NCBI GenBank assembly: GCA_030715195.1
Contig: JAUYVI010000005.1
Span: 434,001-498,000, forward strand
DNA: 64,000 bases
Direction of reading: 5' to 3'
From: Dongia sedimenti
GTDB lineage: Bacteria; Pseudomonadota; Alphaproteobacteria; Dongiales; Dongiaceae
Below are positions 25,893 through 33,125 of this stretch, in pieces. A program made the translations under genes and the position numbers. Positions within the stretch are counted from its first letter, which is position 1. Each line of letters begins with the position of its first letter. Under the pieces are notes generated by a model. It saw only the letters and a program-made list of their open reading frames with translations, did not search any database and was not told the DNA's origin.

Positions 25893-25901
25893 TTATCCAC
25901 A
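25893..25901. promoter_or_regulatory. Perfect DnaA box upstream of the HNH gene
   Basis: TTATCCACA lies 30 nt upstream of the HNH start codon, within AT-rich DNA shared with the divergent Lgt-like gene. On the minus strand it sits between TTGTGC and TATTTC, a possible promoter with an 18-nt spacer, so DnaA could modulate this promoter. Confidence 0.4.
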
Positions 25902-25976
25902 AAGCACAAGATGTTGACAGGCCGAGGCGGCAAGCTTCACGATCTTGCAACTGAGCCCTTGCGGTTGGACGCGCGG

Positions 25977-26708
25977 ATGAACATCCATACGGCCTTCGAC
26001 CTGATCGCCTGGGGCTCCGGCGCAGTCATCGGATTTGCCGTCCGCCGCCGCACCCTCGCCGCCGGAACGCCCTCCGGCTTCCGCATCTCCCAGCACCCCG
26101 GCTACATCATCGCCGTCGCGCTCTGCACGGGGCTGGGTGCGCTGCTGGCCGGCGGCGGGAACATGGCCTTGGCCGGGATGCTCCCGCTCGGTCACAGCAT
26201 TGCCGGCGCCATTGCCGGCGGTATCGTCGGCGCCGAGGGCTATAAGCTCGCCCGCGGCATCAAGGGCTCGACCGGCCTGGTCTTCGTGGCGCCGCTCGCC
26301 GCCGGGATCGCGATCGGTCGCTGGGGCTGTTTCCTCTCCGGGCTGCCGGATTACACCTATGGAATCCCGACCGGCCTACCCTGGGGCGTCGATTTCGGCG
26401 ACGGCATTCCGCGCCATCCGGTGCAGCTCTATGAGAGCTTCGCGATGCTGGGATTTCTCATCTGGTTCGTCTGGCAGCTCTCCCGCCGCGCATCGCTCGT
26501 GCTGCGCTCCGGCTTCCATCTGCTGGTCGCATACTACGCCGTGCAGCGCTTCTGCTGGGAATTCCTGAAGCCTTACCCGAAGGTGCTCGGGCCCTTCGAC
26601 ATGTTCCATTTCCTGATGCTGGCACTTTTCGCGTACAGTCTCTGGATGCTTTGGGGGGAGCGGCGGCGTCATGAACAAGCTGGTCACGCAAAAACCTTAT
26701 CCGCGTGA
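25977..26708 (+). CDS. Diverged prolipoprotein diacylglyceryl transferase paralogue (Lgt-like)
   Basis: A 243-aa multi-spanning membrane protein starting at ATG 25977 (an upstream start at 25911 adds 22 non-hydrophobic residues). Lgt family marks are GHSIAGAIAGGIVGAEGYK, IAIGRWGCFLSGLPDYTYG and PRHPVQLYES. Relative to true Lgt the essential Arg is kept (GRWGCF), but the following conserved Asn is Cys, and the HGG motif before it is absent. It is therefore probably not the housekeeping Lgt but a relative that may use a phospholipid acyl or glyceryl donor for another acceptor. Its last 38 bp overlap the radical SAM gene, indicating coupled translation and a shared pathway. Confidence 0.8.
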   Translation: MNIHTAFDLIAWGSGAVIGFAVRRRTLAAGTPSGFRISQHPGYIIAVALCTGLGALLAGGGNMALAGMLPLGHSIAGAIAGGIVGAEGYKLARGIKGSTGLVFVAPLAAGIAIGRWGCFLSGLPDYTYGIPTGLPWGVDFGDGIPRHPVQLYESFAMLGFLIWFVWQLSRRASLVLRSGFHLLVAYYAVQRFCWEFLKPYPKVLGPFDMFHFLMLALFAYSLWMLWGERRRHEQAGHAKTLSA

Positions 26709-28113
26709 GATCAAGAACCACCTGTTCTTCGGCCAGACCACCTCGCTCTGCGAAACCTGCCTGCAACTCGTCCCGGCGAAGATCCTGATCGAGGGCGACC
26801 TGGTCTGGTTCCAGAAGCGCTGTCTTGATCATGGCGTGCAGAAGACCCTGGTCTCGACCGACGCCGCCTACTATCGCAAGTGCCATGACTACCTGAAGCC
26901 GCCCGACCGGCCGCAGATGCTGCACAGCCGCACCGAATACGGCTGTCCCTATGATTGCGGCCTCTGCCCGGACCATGAGCAGCATTCCTGCCTGGCGCTG
27001 CTCGAGGTGAACGAGGCCTGCAATCTCAACTGCCCGGTCTGTTTCGCCGAATCCTCGACCGCGCGCACCACGCATCGTTCGCTCGACGAGATCGAGCGGA
27101 TGATGGACCTGCTGGTCGAGGCCGAGGGCGAACCCGACCTGCTGCAGATCAGCGGCGGCGAGCCGACCATTCATCCGCAGATCCTGGAGATCCTGCGTCT
27201 CGCCAAGTCGAAGCCGATCCGCCACGTCATGCTGAACACCAACGGCGTGCGGATCGCCAAGGACCGGGATTTCGTCAAGGCGCTGGCCGATCTCAAGCCC
27301 GGCTTCGAGGTCTATTTGCAGTTCGATTCCTTGAAGGCTTCCGCGCTGGAGGAAATCCGCGGCGCCGATCTCCGGCGCATCCGCGACCAGGCGCTCGCCA
27401 ATCTCGAGGCCGAAGGCATTTCCACCACCCTGGTCTGCGTCATCAAGAAGGGCGCCAATGACGACGAGCTCGGCGCGGTAATCGACCATGCGCTCGGCTA
27501 TGCCTGCGTCCGCGGCGTCACTTTCCAGCCGATCCAGGATGCCGGGCGCAATCTCGGTTTCGACAAGAACCGCGACCGCGTGCTGCTCTCCGACATCCGG
27601 CGCGGCATCGTCGAGCAGTCGCCGCATTTCGGCGCCGAAGACATCATGCCGCTGCCCTGCAACCCGGATGCGATCGCCATCGGCTACGGCCTGCGCAATG
27701 GTCGCACGGTCACGCCGATCACCCGCTTCTTCGACCAGAAGACCCTGCTGGAGGCGGCGCCCAACGCCATCACCTTCGAGCGCAATCCGGAGCTCAAGGC
27801 GCGGCTGTTCGAGCTGATGTCGCTGTCCTGCACCGGCGAGAGCACCGAGCCGACCCTCGCCAATTTCCTCTGCTGCCTGCCGCAATTCGAGGTGCCGGCG
27901 GAACTCGGCTACGACAAGGTGTTTCGGGTGGTCATCGTGCAGTTCCTCGACCGCTTCAACTTCTGTATCGCCGCGGTGAAGCGCTCCTGCATCCATTTCG
28001 TGACGCCGGAGCTGCAGCTCATTCCGTTCGACACCTACAACCTGTTCTACCGCAACCGGTTGGTGGACAAGTTCCGCAAGGGCGTCGCGCGCGGTGCGTC
28101 GGTGACGGTCTGA
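26671..28113 (+). CDS. Radical SAM protein resembling archaeal tetraether lipid synthase (Tes-like)
   Basis: A 480-aa protein. The N-terminal cysteine-rich module has C27/C30 (LCETC), C51 and C71, then CPYDCGLCPDHEQHSC (C92-C107), then the radical SAM cluster NEACNLNCPVCFAES (C117, C121, C124) and the QISGGEPTIHP SAM motif. The C-terminal KRSCIHFVTPELQLIPFDTY and NLFYR match the end of the same family. This arrangement is that of the MJ0619/Tes group, whose archaeal member joins lipid tails by forming C-C bonds. Substrate here is unknown. Overlap with an Lgt-like membrane protein supports a lipid substrate, which is inference. Confidence 0.85.
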   Translation: MNKLVTQKPYPREIKNHLFFGQTTSLCETCLQLVPAKILIEGDLVWFQKRCLDHGVQKTLVSTDAAYYRKCHDYLKPPDRPQMLHSRTEYGCPYDCGLCPDHEQHSCLALLEVNEACNLNCPVCFAESSTARTTHRSLDEIERMMDLLVEAEGEPDLLQISGGEPTIHPQILEILRLAKSKPIRHVMLNTNGVRIAKDRDFVKALADLKPGFEVYLQFDSLKASALEEIRGADLRRIRDQALANLEAEGISTTLVCVIKKGANDDELGAVIDHALGYACVRGVTFQPIQDAGRNLGFDKNRDRVLLSDIRRGIVEQSPHFGAEDIMPLPCNPDAIAIGYGLRNGRTVTPITRFFDQKTLLEAAPNAITFERNPELKARLFELMSLSCTGESTEPTLANFLCCLPQFEVPAELGYDKVFRVVIVQFLDRFNFCIAAVKRSCIHFVTPELQLIPFDTYNLFYRNRLVDKFRKGVARGASVTV

Positions 28114-28122
28114 CGGCCCGCG

Positions 28123-28413
28123 ATGGTTGATCCGAAATCGCACACGGCATCGCCGACCGGATCCAAATACGCAGTCTGGGCCATTCTGCTGATGGTGTTC
28201 GGCTGGCTGCTCGCGATCACCACCGGGCTGTGCGGCGGCACCTTCGTGATCTCCGGGCTGACCGACCATTCGGGCTATGGCGAAGCGGTGGTCATGGCCG
28301 GCCTGATCATGGGCGGCATTCCCTGCCTGGTCGGCGTCGGCCTGATCCTCGCGGCGCGGAAATGGGGCAGGCGGAGAGCACCATCACCCACGAATCCCGA
28401 TGTCTTCGCCTGA
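28123..28413 (+). CDS. Small membrane protein 1 of a tandem trio
   Basis: A 96-aa protein with two membrane helices (YAVWAILLMVFGWLLAITTG and MAGLIMGGIPCLVGVGLILA). It carries GLCGG at the end of helix 1, a motif repeated as GFCTAG and GFCAGG in the next two proteins. It begins 9 bp after the radical SAM stop, and its end overlaps the next start by 14 bp. Family unknown; probably part of the same transcript and membrane pathway. Confidence 0.7.
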   Translation: MVDPKSHTASPTGSKYAVWAILLMVFGWLLAITTGLCGGTFVISGLTDHSGYGEAVVMAGLIMGGIPCLVGVGLILAARKWGRRRAPSPTNPDVFA

Positions 28414-28723
28414 CGCCGATCGCGACAATCGGCCGAATCCCGAGGCGAGGCGGTATCCGCGCCCCGGAGAGCCAAGCCCTCGCGTTCGAGCGCTTTTCGG
28501 AGTAGCCGCGCTGGCCTGCGGTTGGCTTCTCGTGGTTGCGAGCGGTTTCTGCACGGCAGGAATGATGGATCTGGCACCGTATGGCTGGCGCCGATGGCTC
28601 ACCTGGGACGGCTTTCTCTTCATCCTGGTCTTTGGCTGCATTCCTCTCTTCGGGGGAATGGCCATGTTGCTCGTCACCATTCGTGCAATTCGAAAACGCC
28701 AGAGAGCGTCGGTGCATGACTGA
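28400..28723 (+). CDS. Small membrane protein 2 of a tandem trio
   Basis: A 107-aa protein. After a 30-residue polar N-terminus it has helix 1 (ALFGVAALACGWLLVVASGF, ending in CTAG) and helix 2 (FLFILVFGCIPLFGGMAMLL), then a basic tail. Same topology and spacing as its neighbours: helix, GxC motif, roughly 20-residue loop, helix, basic end. It overlaps the next gene by 8 bp. Function unknown. Confidence 0.65.
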   Translation: MSSPDADRDNRPNPEARRYPRPGEPSPRVRALFGVAALACGWLLVVASGFCTAGMMDLAPYGWRRWLTWDGFLFILVFGCIPLFGGMAMLLVTIRAIRKRQRASVHD

Positions 28724-28985
28724 GCCGAATTCCGATCGGCCCGAAGCCAAATCGGCCGGCTGCTGGTCCGTCGCTCTCATCCTCGTCGGCGGGCTGATAG
28801 CGCTGCTCTCCGGCTTCTGTGCTGGCGGCAGCATCGCCGGCGGGGTCATCGATGTCTTCAACGGCGACGCGACCGTGTCGCAGGCGCTCGGCCCGATACT
28901 GCCGTTTCTGCTGTTCAGCCTGCCCTTCATCGCCGGCGGCATTGCGCTGATCGTCTGGGGCGTTAGATTGCAGAGGCGCAAGTAG
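28716..28985 (+). CDS. Small membrane protein 3 of a tandem trio
   Basis: An 89-aa protein starting at ATG 28716. Helix 1 (VALILVGGLIALLSGFCAGG), a loop VIDVFNGDATVSQ, then helix 2 (LPFLLFSLPFIAGGIALIVW) and the basic end RLQRRK. It is clearly a paralogue of the two preceding proteins by layout and by the GFCxGG motif. It ends the compact block 25977-28985. Confidence 0.65.
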   Translation: MTEPNSDRPEAKSAGCWSVALILVGGLIALLSGFCAGGSIAGGVIDVFNGDATVSQALGPILPFLLFSLPFIAGGIALIVWGVRLQRRK

Positions 28986-29005
28986 GACCGCCGCAAGGAA
29001 ATCCC

Positions 29006-29536
29006 GTGCCTCCCATTCCCGTTCTCGAGACCCCGCGCCTCACCCTGCGCGGCCATCGCCGCGAAGATTTCGCCGCCGTCGCCGCCATGTGGGGTGATCT
29101 CGAAGTCGCGCGGCACATCAGCGGCAAGCCGTCCACTGCCGAAGAATCCTGGGCGCGGCTGCTGCGCTATGCCGGGCTTTGGCATTTCCTCGGTTACGGC
29201 TATTGGGTGGTCGAGGAGACGGGCACCGGCGCGTTCGTCGGCGAAGTCGGCTTCGGGAACTTCAAGCGCGAGATGGAGCCGCCGCTCGGCGATTTTCCCG
29301 AGGCCGGCTGGGTGCTCTCGCCCGCATCTCATGGCAAAGGCTACGCCACGGAGGCGATCGGCGCGGCGCTGGACTGGGCGGACCGAACCTTGCAGACAGC
29401 GATTGTCTGCATCCTGGCGCCGGAGAATCCGGCCTCGATCCGGGTGGCCGAGAAGAGCGGCTTCATCAAGCAGGGCGAAGGCACCTATAAGACCTGGCCC
29501 ACCTGGTTCTATCGACGCGAGGCGCCGACGCGATAG
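29006..29536 (+). CDS. GNAT family N-acetyltransferase (RimJ/RimL-like)
   Basis: A 176-aa protein starting at GTG 29006 after AAGGAAATCCC. LETPRLTLRGHRREDFAAVA is the typical RimJ-like N-terminus, GEVGFGNFKREMEPPLG and EAGWVLSPASHGKGYATEAI contain the acetyl-CoA loop, and ENPASIRVAEKSGFIKQGEG is the C-terminal motif. Substrate unknown. Its end overlaps the convergent AraC gene by 28 bp. Confidence 0.9.
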   Translation: MPPIPVLETPRLTLRGHRREDFAAVAAMWGDLEVARHISGKPSTAEESWARLLRYAGLWHFLGYGYWVVEETGTGAFVGEVGFGNFKREMEPPLGDFPEAGWVLSPASHGKGYATEAIGAALDWADRTLQTAIVCILAPENPASIRVAEKSGFIKQGEGTYKTWPTWFYRREAPTR

Positions 29537-30360
29537 GCGCCAGGACTCACGCCCATGACCTTCTTGAAGCGGCGGTTGAAGGTCGAGAGGTCGTTGAATC
29601 CGGAATCGAAGGCGATTGCCGAAATCTCGTCGCCCGACCGCTTTAGCCGCAGCGCCGCGCGATGCAGGCGGTTGCGCAGCAGGTATTGATGTGGCGCCAG
29701 GCCGACCACCTGCCGGAAGGTGCGCAGGAAGTGATAGGGACTCATCGCCGCCTGGCCTGCCAAACCGGCCAGGGTGTAGGTCTCCTCGGGCCGCGCCGCC
29801 AAGCTGCGCACGATCGCCGTCACCCGCTTGATGTCGCGGGCGCTCGGCTCCCGCGCGCGCTTCGGCGCATCGGCGAGAATTCCCACCACCGCACCGGCCA
29901 GGCGTAGCGCGAGTTCCTCGAACGCCTCGCGGTGATCCTCATCGCGCGCCGCTTCCGCTTCGGCGAAGAGCGGCGCCAGAATTTCCAGCGGCGGCAGCTG
30001 CGGCCGGGTCACCCGGCTCTGCTTGGCACCCGGCACGGCCGCCGCGATCTCTTCCCAGGCCGCAGGGGCAAAGTGGAATGATGTGCAGCGGTCGCCGACG
30101 CCATGCTCGTGCCCGCATTCGAAGCAGACCCCCGGCGCACCCAGCATCACCGCGCCCGGCGTCAGCACCGCGGCGCCGAGGCTGGAGCGATACTGAAATG
30201 TGCCTTCGCTGACCGCGGCGATGGCGATTGCGCCGTGCTGCTCCTCGAAGGCGCGCGTCTCGGGACCGGCCCGGCACAGCACATCCTGCACCCACCAGCC
30301 GCGGCCGGAGGCGAGGATCCGGGCAGACATTTTTGCGTCCTGGGGTGCGCGCTCCGTCAT
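29509..30360 (-). CDS. AraC family transcriptional regulator
   Basis: A 283-aa protein starting at ATG 30360 (30330 is an alternative). The N-terminal cupin-like sensor has a Cys/His-rich segment (GVCFECGHEHGVGDRCTSFH) that could bind metal or sense redox state. The C-terminal double helix-turn-helix is clear: YTLAGLAGQAAMSPYHFLRT and ISAIAFDSGFNDLSTFNRRF. It is divergent from the VOC gene at 30488 and probably controls it. Confidence 0.88.
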   Translation of the reverse strand: MTERAPQDAKMSARILASGRGWWVQDVLCRAGPETRAFEEQHGAIAIAAVSEGTFQYRSSLGAAVLTPGAVMLGAPGVCFECGHEHGVGDRCTSFHFAPAAWEEIAAAVPGAKQSRVTRPQLPPLEILAPLFAEAEAARDEDHREAFEELALRLAGAVVGILADAPKRAREPSARDIKRVTAIVRSLAARPEETYTLAGLAGQAAMSPYHFLRTFRQVVGLAPHQYLLRNRLHRAALRLKRSGDEISAIAFDSGFNDLSTFNRRFKKVMGVSPGAYRVGASRR

Positions 30361-30426
30361 GCGTACAGAATAGCAACTTTTCCCAAGCGGCGTCACCGCC
30401 CGATTGCCTAGATGACCCCACACCCC

Positions 30427-30456
30427 GTCATCCCGGGACTTGGTCCCGGGATGACG
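30427..30456. repeat. Palindromic repeat family 2, copy B (single hairpin)
   Basis: GTCATCCCGGGAC-TTG-GTCCCGGGATGAC is a perfect 13-bp inverted repeat located between the divergent AraC and VOC genes, so it lies within or near their promoters rather than at a gene end. Confidence 0.85.
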
Positions 30457-30487
30457 GAATTGAAGTGACCAACAACAGGAGCAACTC

Positions 30488-30865
30488 ATGTTCAACCACA
30501 TCTCGCTCGGCGTGCGGGACATCGCGCGCAGCAAGAAGTTCTATGACGCCGCCCTGAAGCCGCTCGGTTTCAAATGCCTCAGCGAAGATGCGAGCTCGCT
30601 CGGCTATGGTGCCGACGCGGTCGCGCTCTGGATCGGGCAATCGGCGAAGCCGGTGCCCGCCGACGACAAATCGAACCTGCATTTCTGCTTCGACGCGGCC
30701 ACGCGCAAGGCGGTCGATGCCTTCCATGAGGGTGCCGTGAAGGCGGGCGGCAAGGACAACGGCAAGCCGGGCCTGCGCCGGGATTATGGCGACAACTACT
30801 ACGCCGCCTTCGTCATCGACCCCGACGGCTATCGCCTGGAAGCCTATTGCGGCAAGGCGAAGTAG
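30488..30865 (+). CDS. VOC family (glyoxalase/bleomycin resistance-like) protein
   Basis: A 125-aa protein with ACAGGAGCAACTC before ATG 30488. FNHISLGVRDIARSKKFYDA is the first beta-alpha-beta-beta-beta unit with its metal-site His; NLHFCFDAATRKAVDAF and AAFVIDPDGYRLEAYCGKAK (with the closing Glu) form the second. Members are metal-dependent lyases, dioxygenases or thiol transferases. Divergence from an AraC regulator and closeness to a glutathione enzyme suggest detoxification of an electrophile. Confidence 0.88.
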   Translation: MFNHISLGVRDIARSKKFYDAALKPLGFKCLSEDASSLGYGADAVALWIGQSAKPVPADDKSNLHFCFDAATRKAVDAFHEGAVKAGGKDNGKPGLRRDYGDNYYAAFVIDPDGYRLEAYCGKAK

Positions 30866-30982
30866 CATCGTAAACAATCTGTTCGCCGGCCCCGTCCGCG
30901 GATGCGGACATTCGTCCGCGGGGCCCTTCCATCTGGCGCCCTGAGCGCCCATGTTTCCCTCCTTGAATTTCGGGAGTGAAGC

Positions 30983-31936
30983 ATGGGCCTCCTCGTCGAC
31001 GGCGTGTGGCAGGACAAATGGTACGACACGGAATCGCAGAAGGGCCGCTTCGTGCGGGCCGACAGTCGATTTCGCAGCTGGATCACCGCCGACGGCGCGC
31101 CTGGACCGTCCGGCGAAGGGGGGTTCAAGGCGGAGCCCGGCCGCTATCACCTCTATGTCTCCTATGCCTGCCCCTGGGCGCATCGCACGCTGATCTTCTG
31201 CGCGTTGAAGGGGCTCGAGTCCATGATCTCGCTCTCGGTCGTGAACTGGCACATGGGCGAACGTGGCTGGACCTTCGAGCCGGGGCCGGGCGTGATCCCG
31301 GATCCGATCCATCACGCCAAGACGCTGGCCGACGTTTATGTCGCCGCCGATCCGAAATATTCAGGTCGCGTGACCGTGCCGGTGCTGTGGGACAAGCGAC
31401 GCGGCACCATCGTCAGCAACGAGTCCGCCGAGATCATCCGTATGCTGAACAGCGCCTTCGACGGATTGGGTGCAAAGTCAGGCGATTATTATCCGCAGGA
31501 TCTGCGCGCGGAGATCGATGCGCTGAACGAGCGCATCTACGGCACGGTGAACAACGGCGTCTACAAGGCCGGCTTCGCGACCACGCAGGCTGCCTATGAA
31601 GAAGCGATCGCGCCGCTGTTCGAGACCCTGGACTGGCTCGAGCAGCGCCTGTCATCGCGCCGCTATCTCTGCGACGACCGCGTGACCGAAGCGGACTGGC
31701 GGCTGTTCACCACGCTGCTGCGTTTCGATCCGGTCTATGTCGGGCATTTCAAGTGCAACATCCGGCGCATCGCCGACTATCCGTGTCTCTCGGCCTATCT
31801 CGCGGATCTGCTCGGCGTTGCCGGCGTGCGCGAGACCGTGCATCTCGACCACATCAAGCATCACTATTACGGCAGCCACAAGACCATCAACCCGACCGGC
31901 ATCGTGCCGGTCGGGCCGAAGCTGGACTGGGCGTAG
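30983..31936 (+). CDS. yqjG: Glutathionyl-hydroquinone reductase (Xi-class GST)
   Basis: A 317-aa protein. YHLYVSYACPWAHRTLIFCA contains the catalytic CPWA motif, and VVNWHMGERGWTFEPGPG, RVTVPVLWDKRRGTIVSNES and DWRLFTTLLRFDPVYVGHFK are diagnostic of the YqjG/PcpF family. It reduces glutathionyl-hydroquinones with release of glutathione disulfide. ATG 30983 follows a GGGAGTGAAGC ribosome site. Confidence 0.93.
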   Translation: MGLLVDGVWQDKWYDTESQKGRFVRADSRFRSWITADGAPGPSGEGGFKAEPGRYHLYVSYACPWAHRTLIFCALKGLESMISLSVVNWHMGERGWTFEPGPGVIPDPIHHAKTLADVYVAADPKYSGRVTVPVLWDKRRGTIVSNESAEIIRMLNSAFDGLGAKSGDYYPQDLRAEIDALNERIYGTVNNGVYKAGFATTQAAYEEAIAPLFETLDWLEQRLSSRRYLCDDRVTEADWRLFTTLLRFDPVYVGHFKCNIRRIADYPCLSAYLADLLGVAGVRETVHLDHIKHHYYGSHKTINPTGIVPVGPKLDWA

Positions 31937-31941
31937 CGGCG

Positions 31942-32400
31942 TTACGCGGCGGCCTTCTTCTGCACCGGGTGGATCGCGCGGAAGCTGACCTGGATCCGGT
32001 TCCAGAGGTTGATCAGGCCGATCCCGACGGTGAGCTCGGTCAGCTCCTGGTCGCTGAATTGCTTGCGTGCCTCGTCATAGACGTTGTCCGGCGCATGGGT
32101 GTCCGCGATCAGGGTCAGCGCCTCGGTCCAGGCCAGGGCGGCGCGCTCACGTGCATTGTAGAGCGGGGATTCTCGCCAGCCGGCAATCAAATGCAGCCGC
32201 TCCTCGCTCTCGCCCAGCGCACGCGCCTCGCGGGTGTGCATCTCCAGGCAGAAGGCGCAGCCGTTGATCTGCGAGGCGCGGATCTTCACCAGCTCCTTGA
32301 TGCCGGTCTCGAGGCCGCTCGCCTTCGAGGCCTCGCTCAGGGCCAGCACCGCCTTCATCAGATCGGGCGCCGCCTGGAATGCATTCAATCGGGGTTGCAT
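31942..32400 (-). CDS. Carboxymuconolactone decarboxylase/AhpD-like protein
   Basis: A 152-aa helical protein. The redox-active segment is INGCAFCLEMHTREARALGE (CxxC followed by His), as in the alkylhydroperoxidase AhpD core. DQELTELTVGIGLINLWNRI completes the domain. It probably reduces peroxides or peroxiredoxin. It ends 6 bp from the convergent hydroquinone reductase stop. The 76-bp leader holds TTGTCACA and TGTGACAG words in inverted order, too far apart to call a regulator site. Confidence 0.9.
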   Translation of the reverse strand: MQPRLNAFQAAPDLMKAVLALSEASKASGLETGIKELVKIRASQINGCAFCLEMHTREARALGESEERLHLIAGWRESPLYNARERAALAWTEALTLIADTHAPDNVYDEARKQFSDQELTELTVGIGLINLWNRIQVSFRAIHPVQKKAAA

Positions 32401-32476
32401 GGTCGTTTCTCCTCACAAGGGTTGTCACACCCCAAGGACGAAACGGCCGGTCGGCTTGTGACAGGTCGGCCGGAAA

Positions 32477-33052
32477 CTACCGCGGCGGCGCGTGCTGCTT
32501 GCGCCAGTCGTTGGCGCGTCCCTCGGCCGCGCTGCGCTCCTCGGGGGAGAGCGACTGGGCGAGCGCGTCCCGGGTGCTGCGCGCGACCTGCTGCGACAGC
32601 GGATCCGGCATCGCGTCGGCGCCGAGCAGCAGCCATTTCAGCGCCTCGACCTTGTCGGGCTTGCCGTCCGCCGTTCCGGTTCCGGTCAGAAGATCGCCGC
32701 CGAGCTGGACCTGCGCCTCGGCCATGCCGTGCTCGGCGGCGCGAAGGAACCATTCGGCGGCGGCCTTCTCGTCGCGCACCGCGCCGTGTCCGGCTTGGGT
32801 CAGCCGGCCGAGCGCGAATTCCGCCGGCGCGTAGCCGGCTTCCGCCGCCTTGCGGTACCAGGTGATCGCCTGGCCGTAATCCGCGGTGACGCCGCTGCCG
32901 CGCTCGTATTGCATCCCTTTGGCAAAGTCGGCGGCGAGCGCCTCTTGCGACGGCACGGGCGTCGTCGCGGGCCGGAGGAAGATCGCCATCGCGACGACCA
33001 GGACCAGGGCGAAGCCGCCGGCGATCGCCAGCGGCAGGTATTTGCGATTCAA
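32477..33052 (-). CDS. Membrane-anchored Sel1-repeat protein
   Basis: A 191-aa protein with an N-terminal membrane anchor (LPLAIAGGFALVLVVAMAIF) and three Sel1-like repeats (QYERGSGVTADYGQAITWYR, AEFALGRLTQAGHGAVRDE, AQVQLGGDLLTGTGTADGKP). The C-terminal SLSPEERSAAEGRANDWRKQ helix is common in bacterial Sel1 proteins. Likely a periplasmic protein-interaction scaffold; no enzymatic motif. Confidence 0.85.
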   Translation of the reverse strand: MNRKYLPLAIAGGFALVLVVAMAIFLRPATTPVPSQEALAADFAKGMQYERGSGVTADYGQAITWYRKAAEAGYAPAEFALGRLTQAGHGAVRDEKAAAEWFLRAAEHGMAEAQVQLGGDLLTGTGTADGKPDKVEALKWLLLGADAMPDPLSQQVARSTRDALAQSLSPEERSAAEGRANDWRKQHAPPR

Positions 33053-33125
33053 GCGCGGATATCCTTCTGCGGCGCGCTGCGAGACTAGAAGAAAAGCCTG
33101 CCGCGGTCCATCCGCGCCGCCGCGT

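Noticed and set aside
25094..25901. Chromosomal replication origin
   Set aside because: Only four DnaA-like boxes, no AT-rich unwinding region and no origin-associated genes beside them.
32401..32476. CRP-like operator (TTGTCACA and TGTGACAG words) before the AhpD-like gene
   Set aside because: The half-sites are about 30 bp apart and not in the standard TGTGA-N6-TCACA arrangement.
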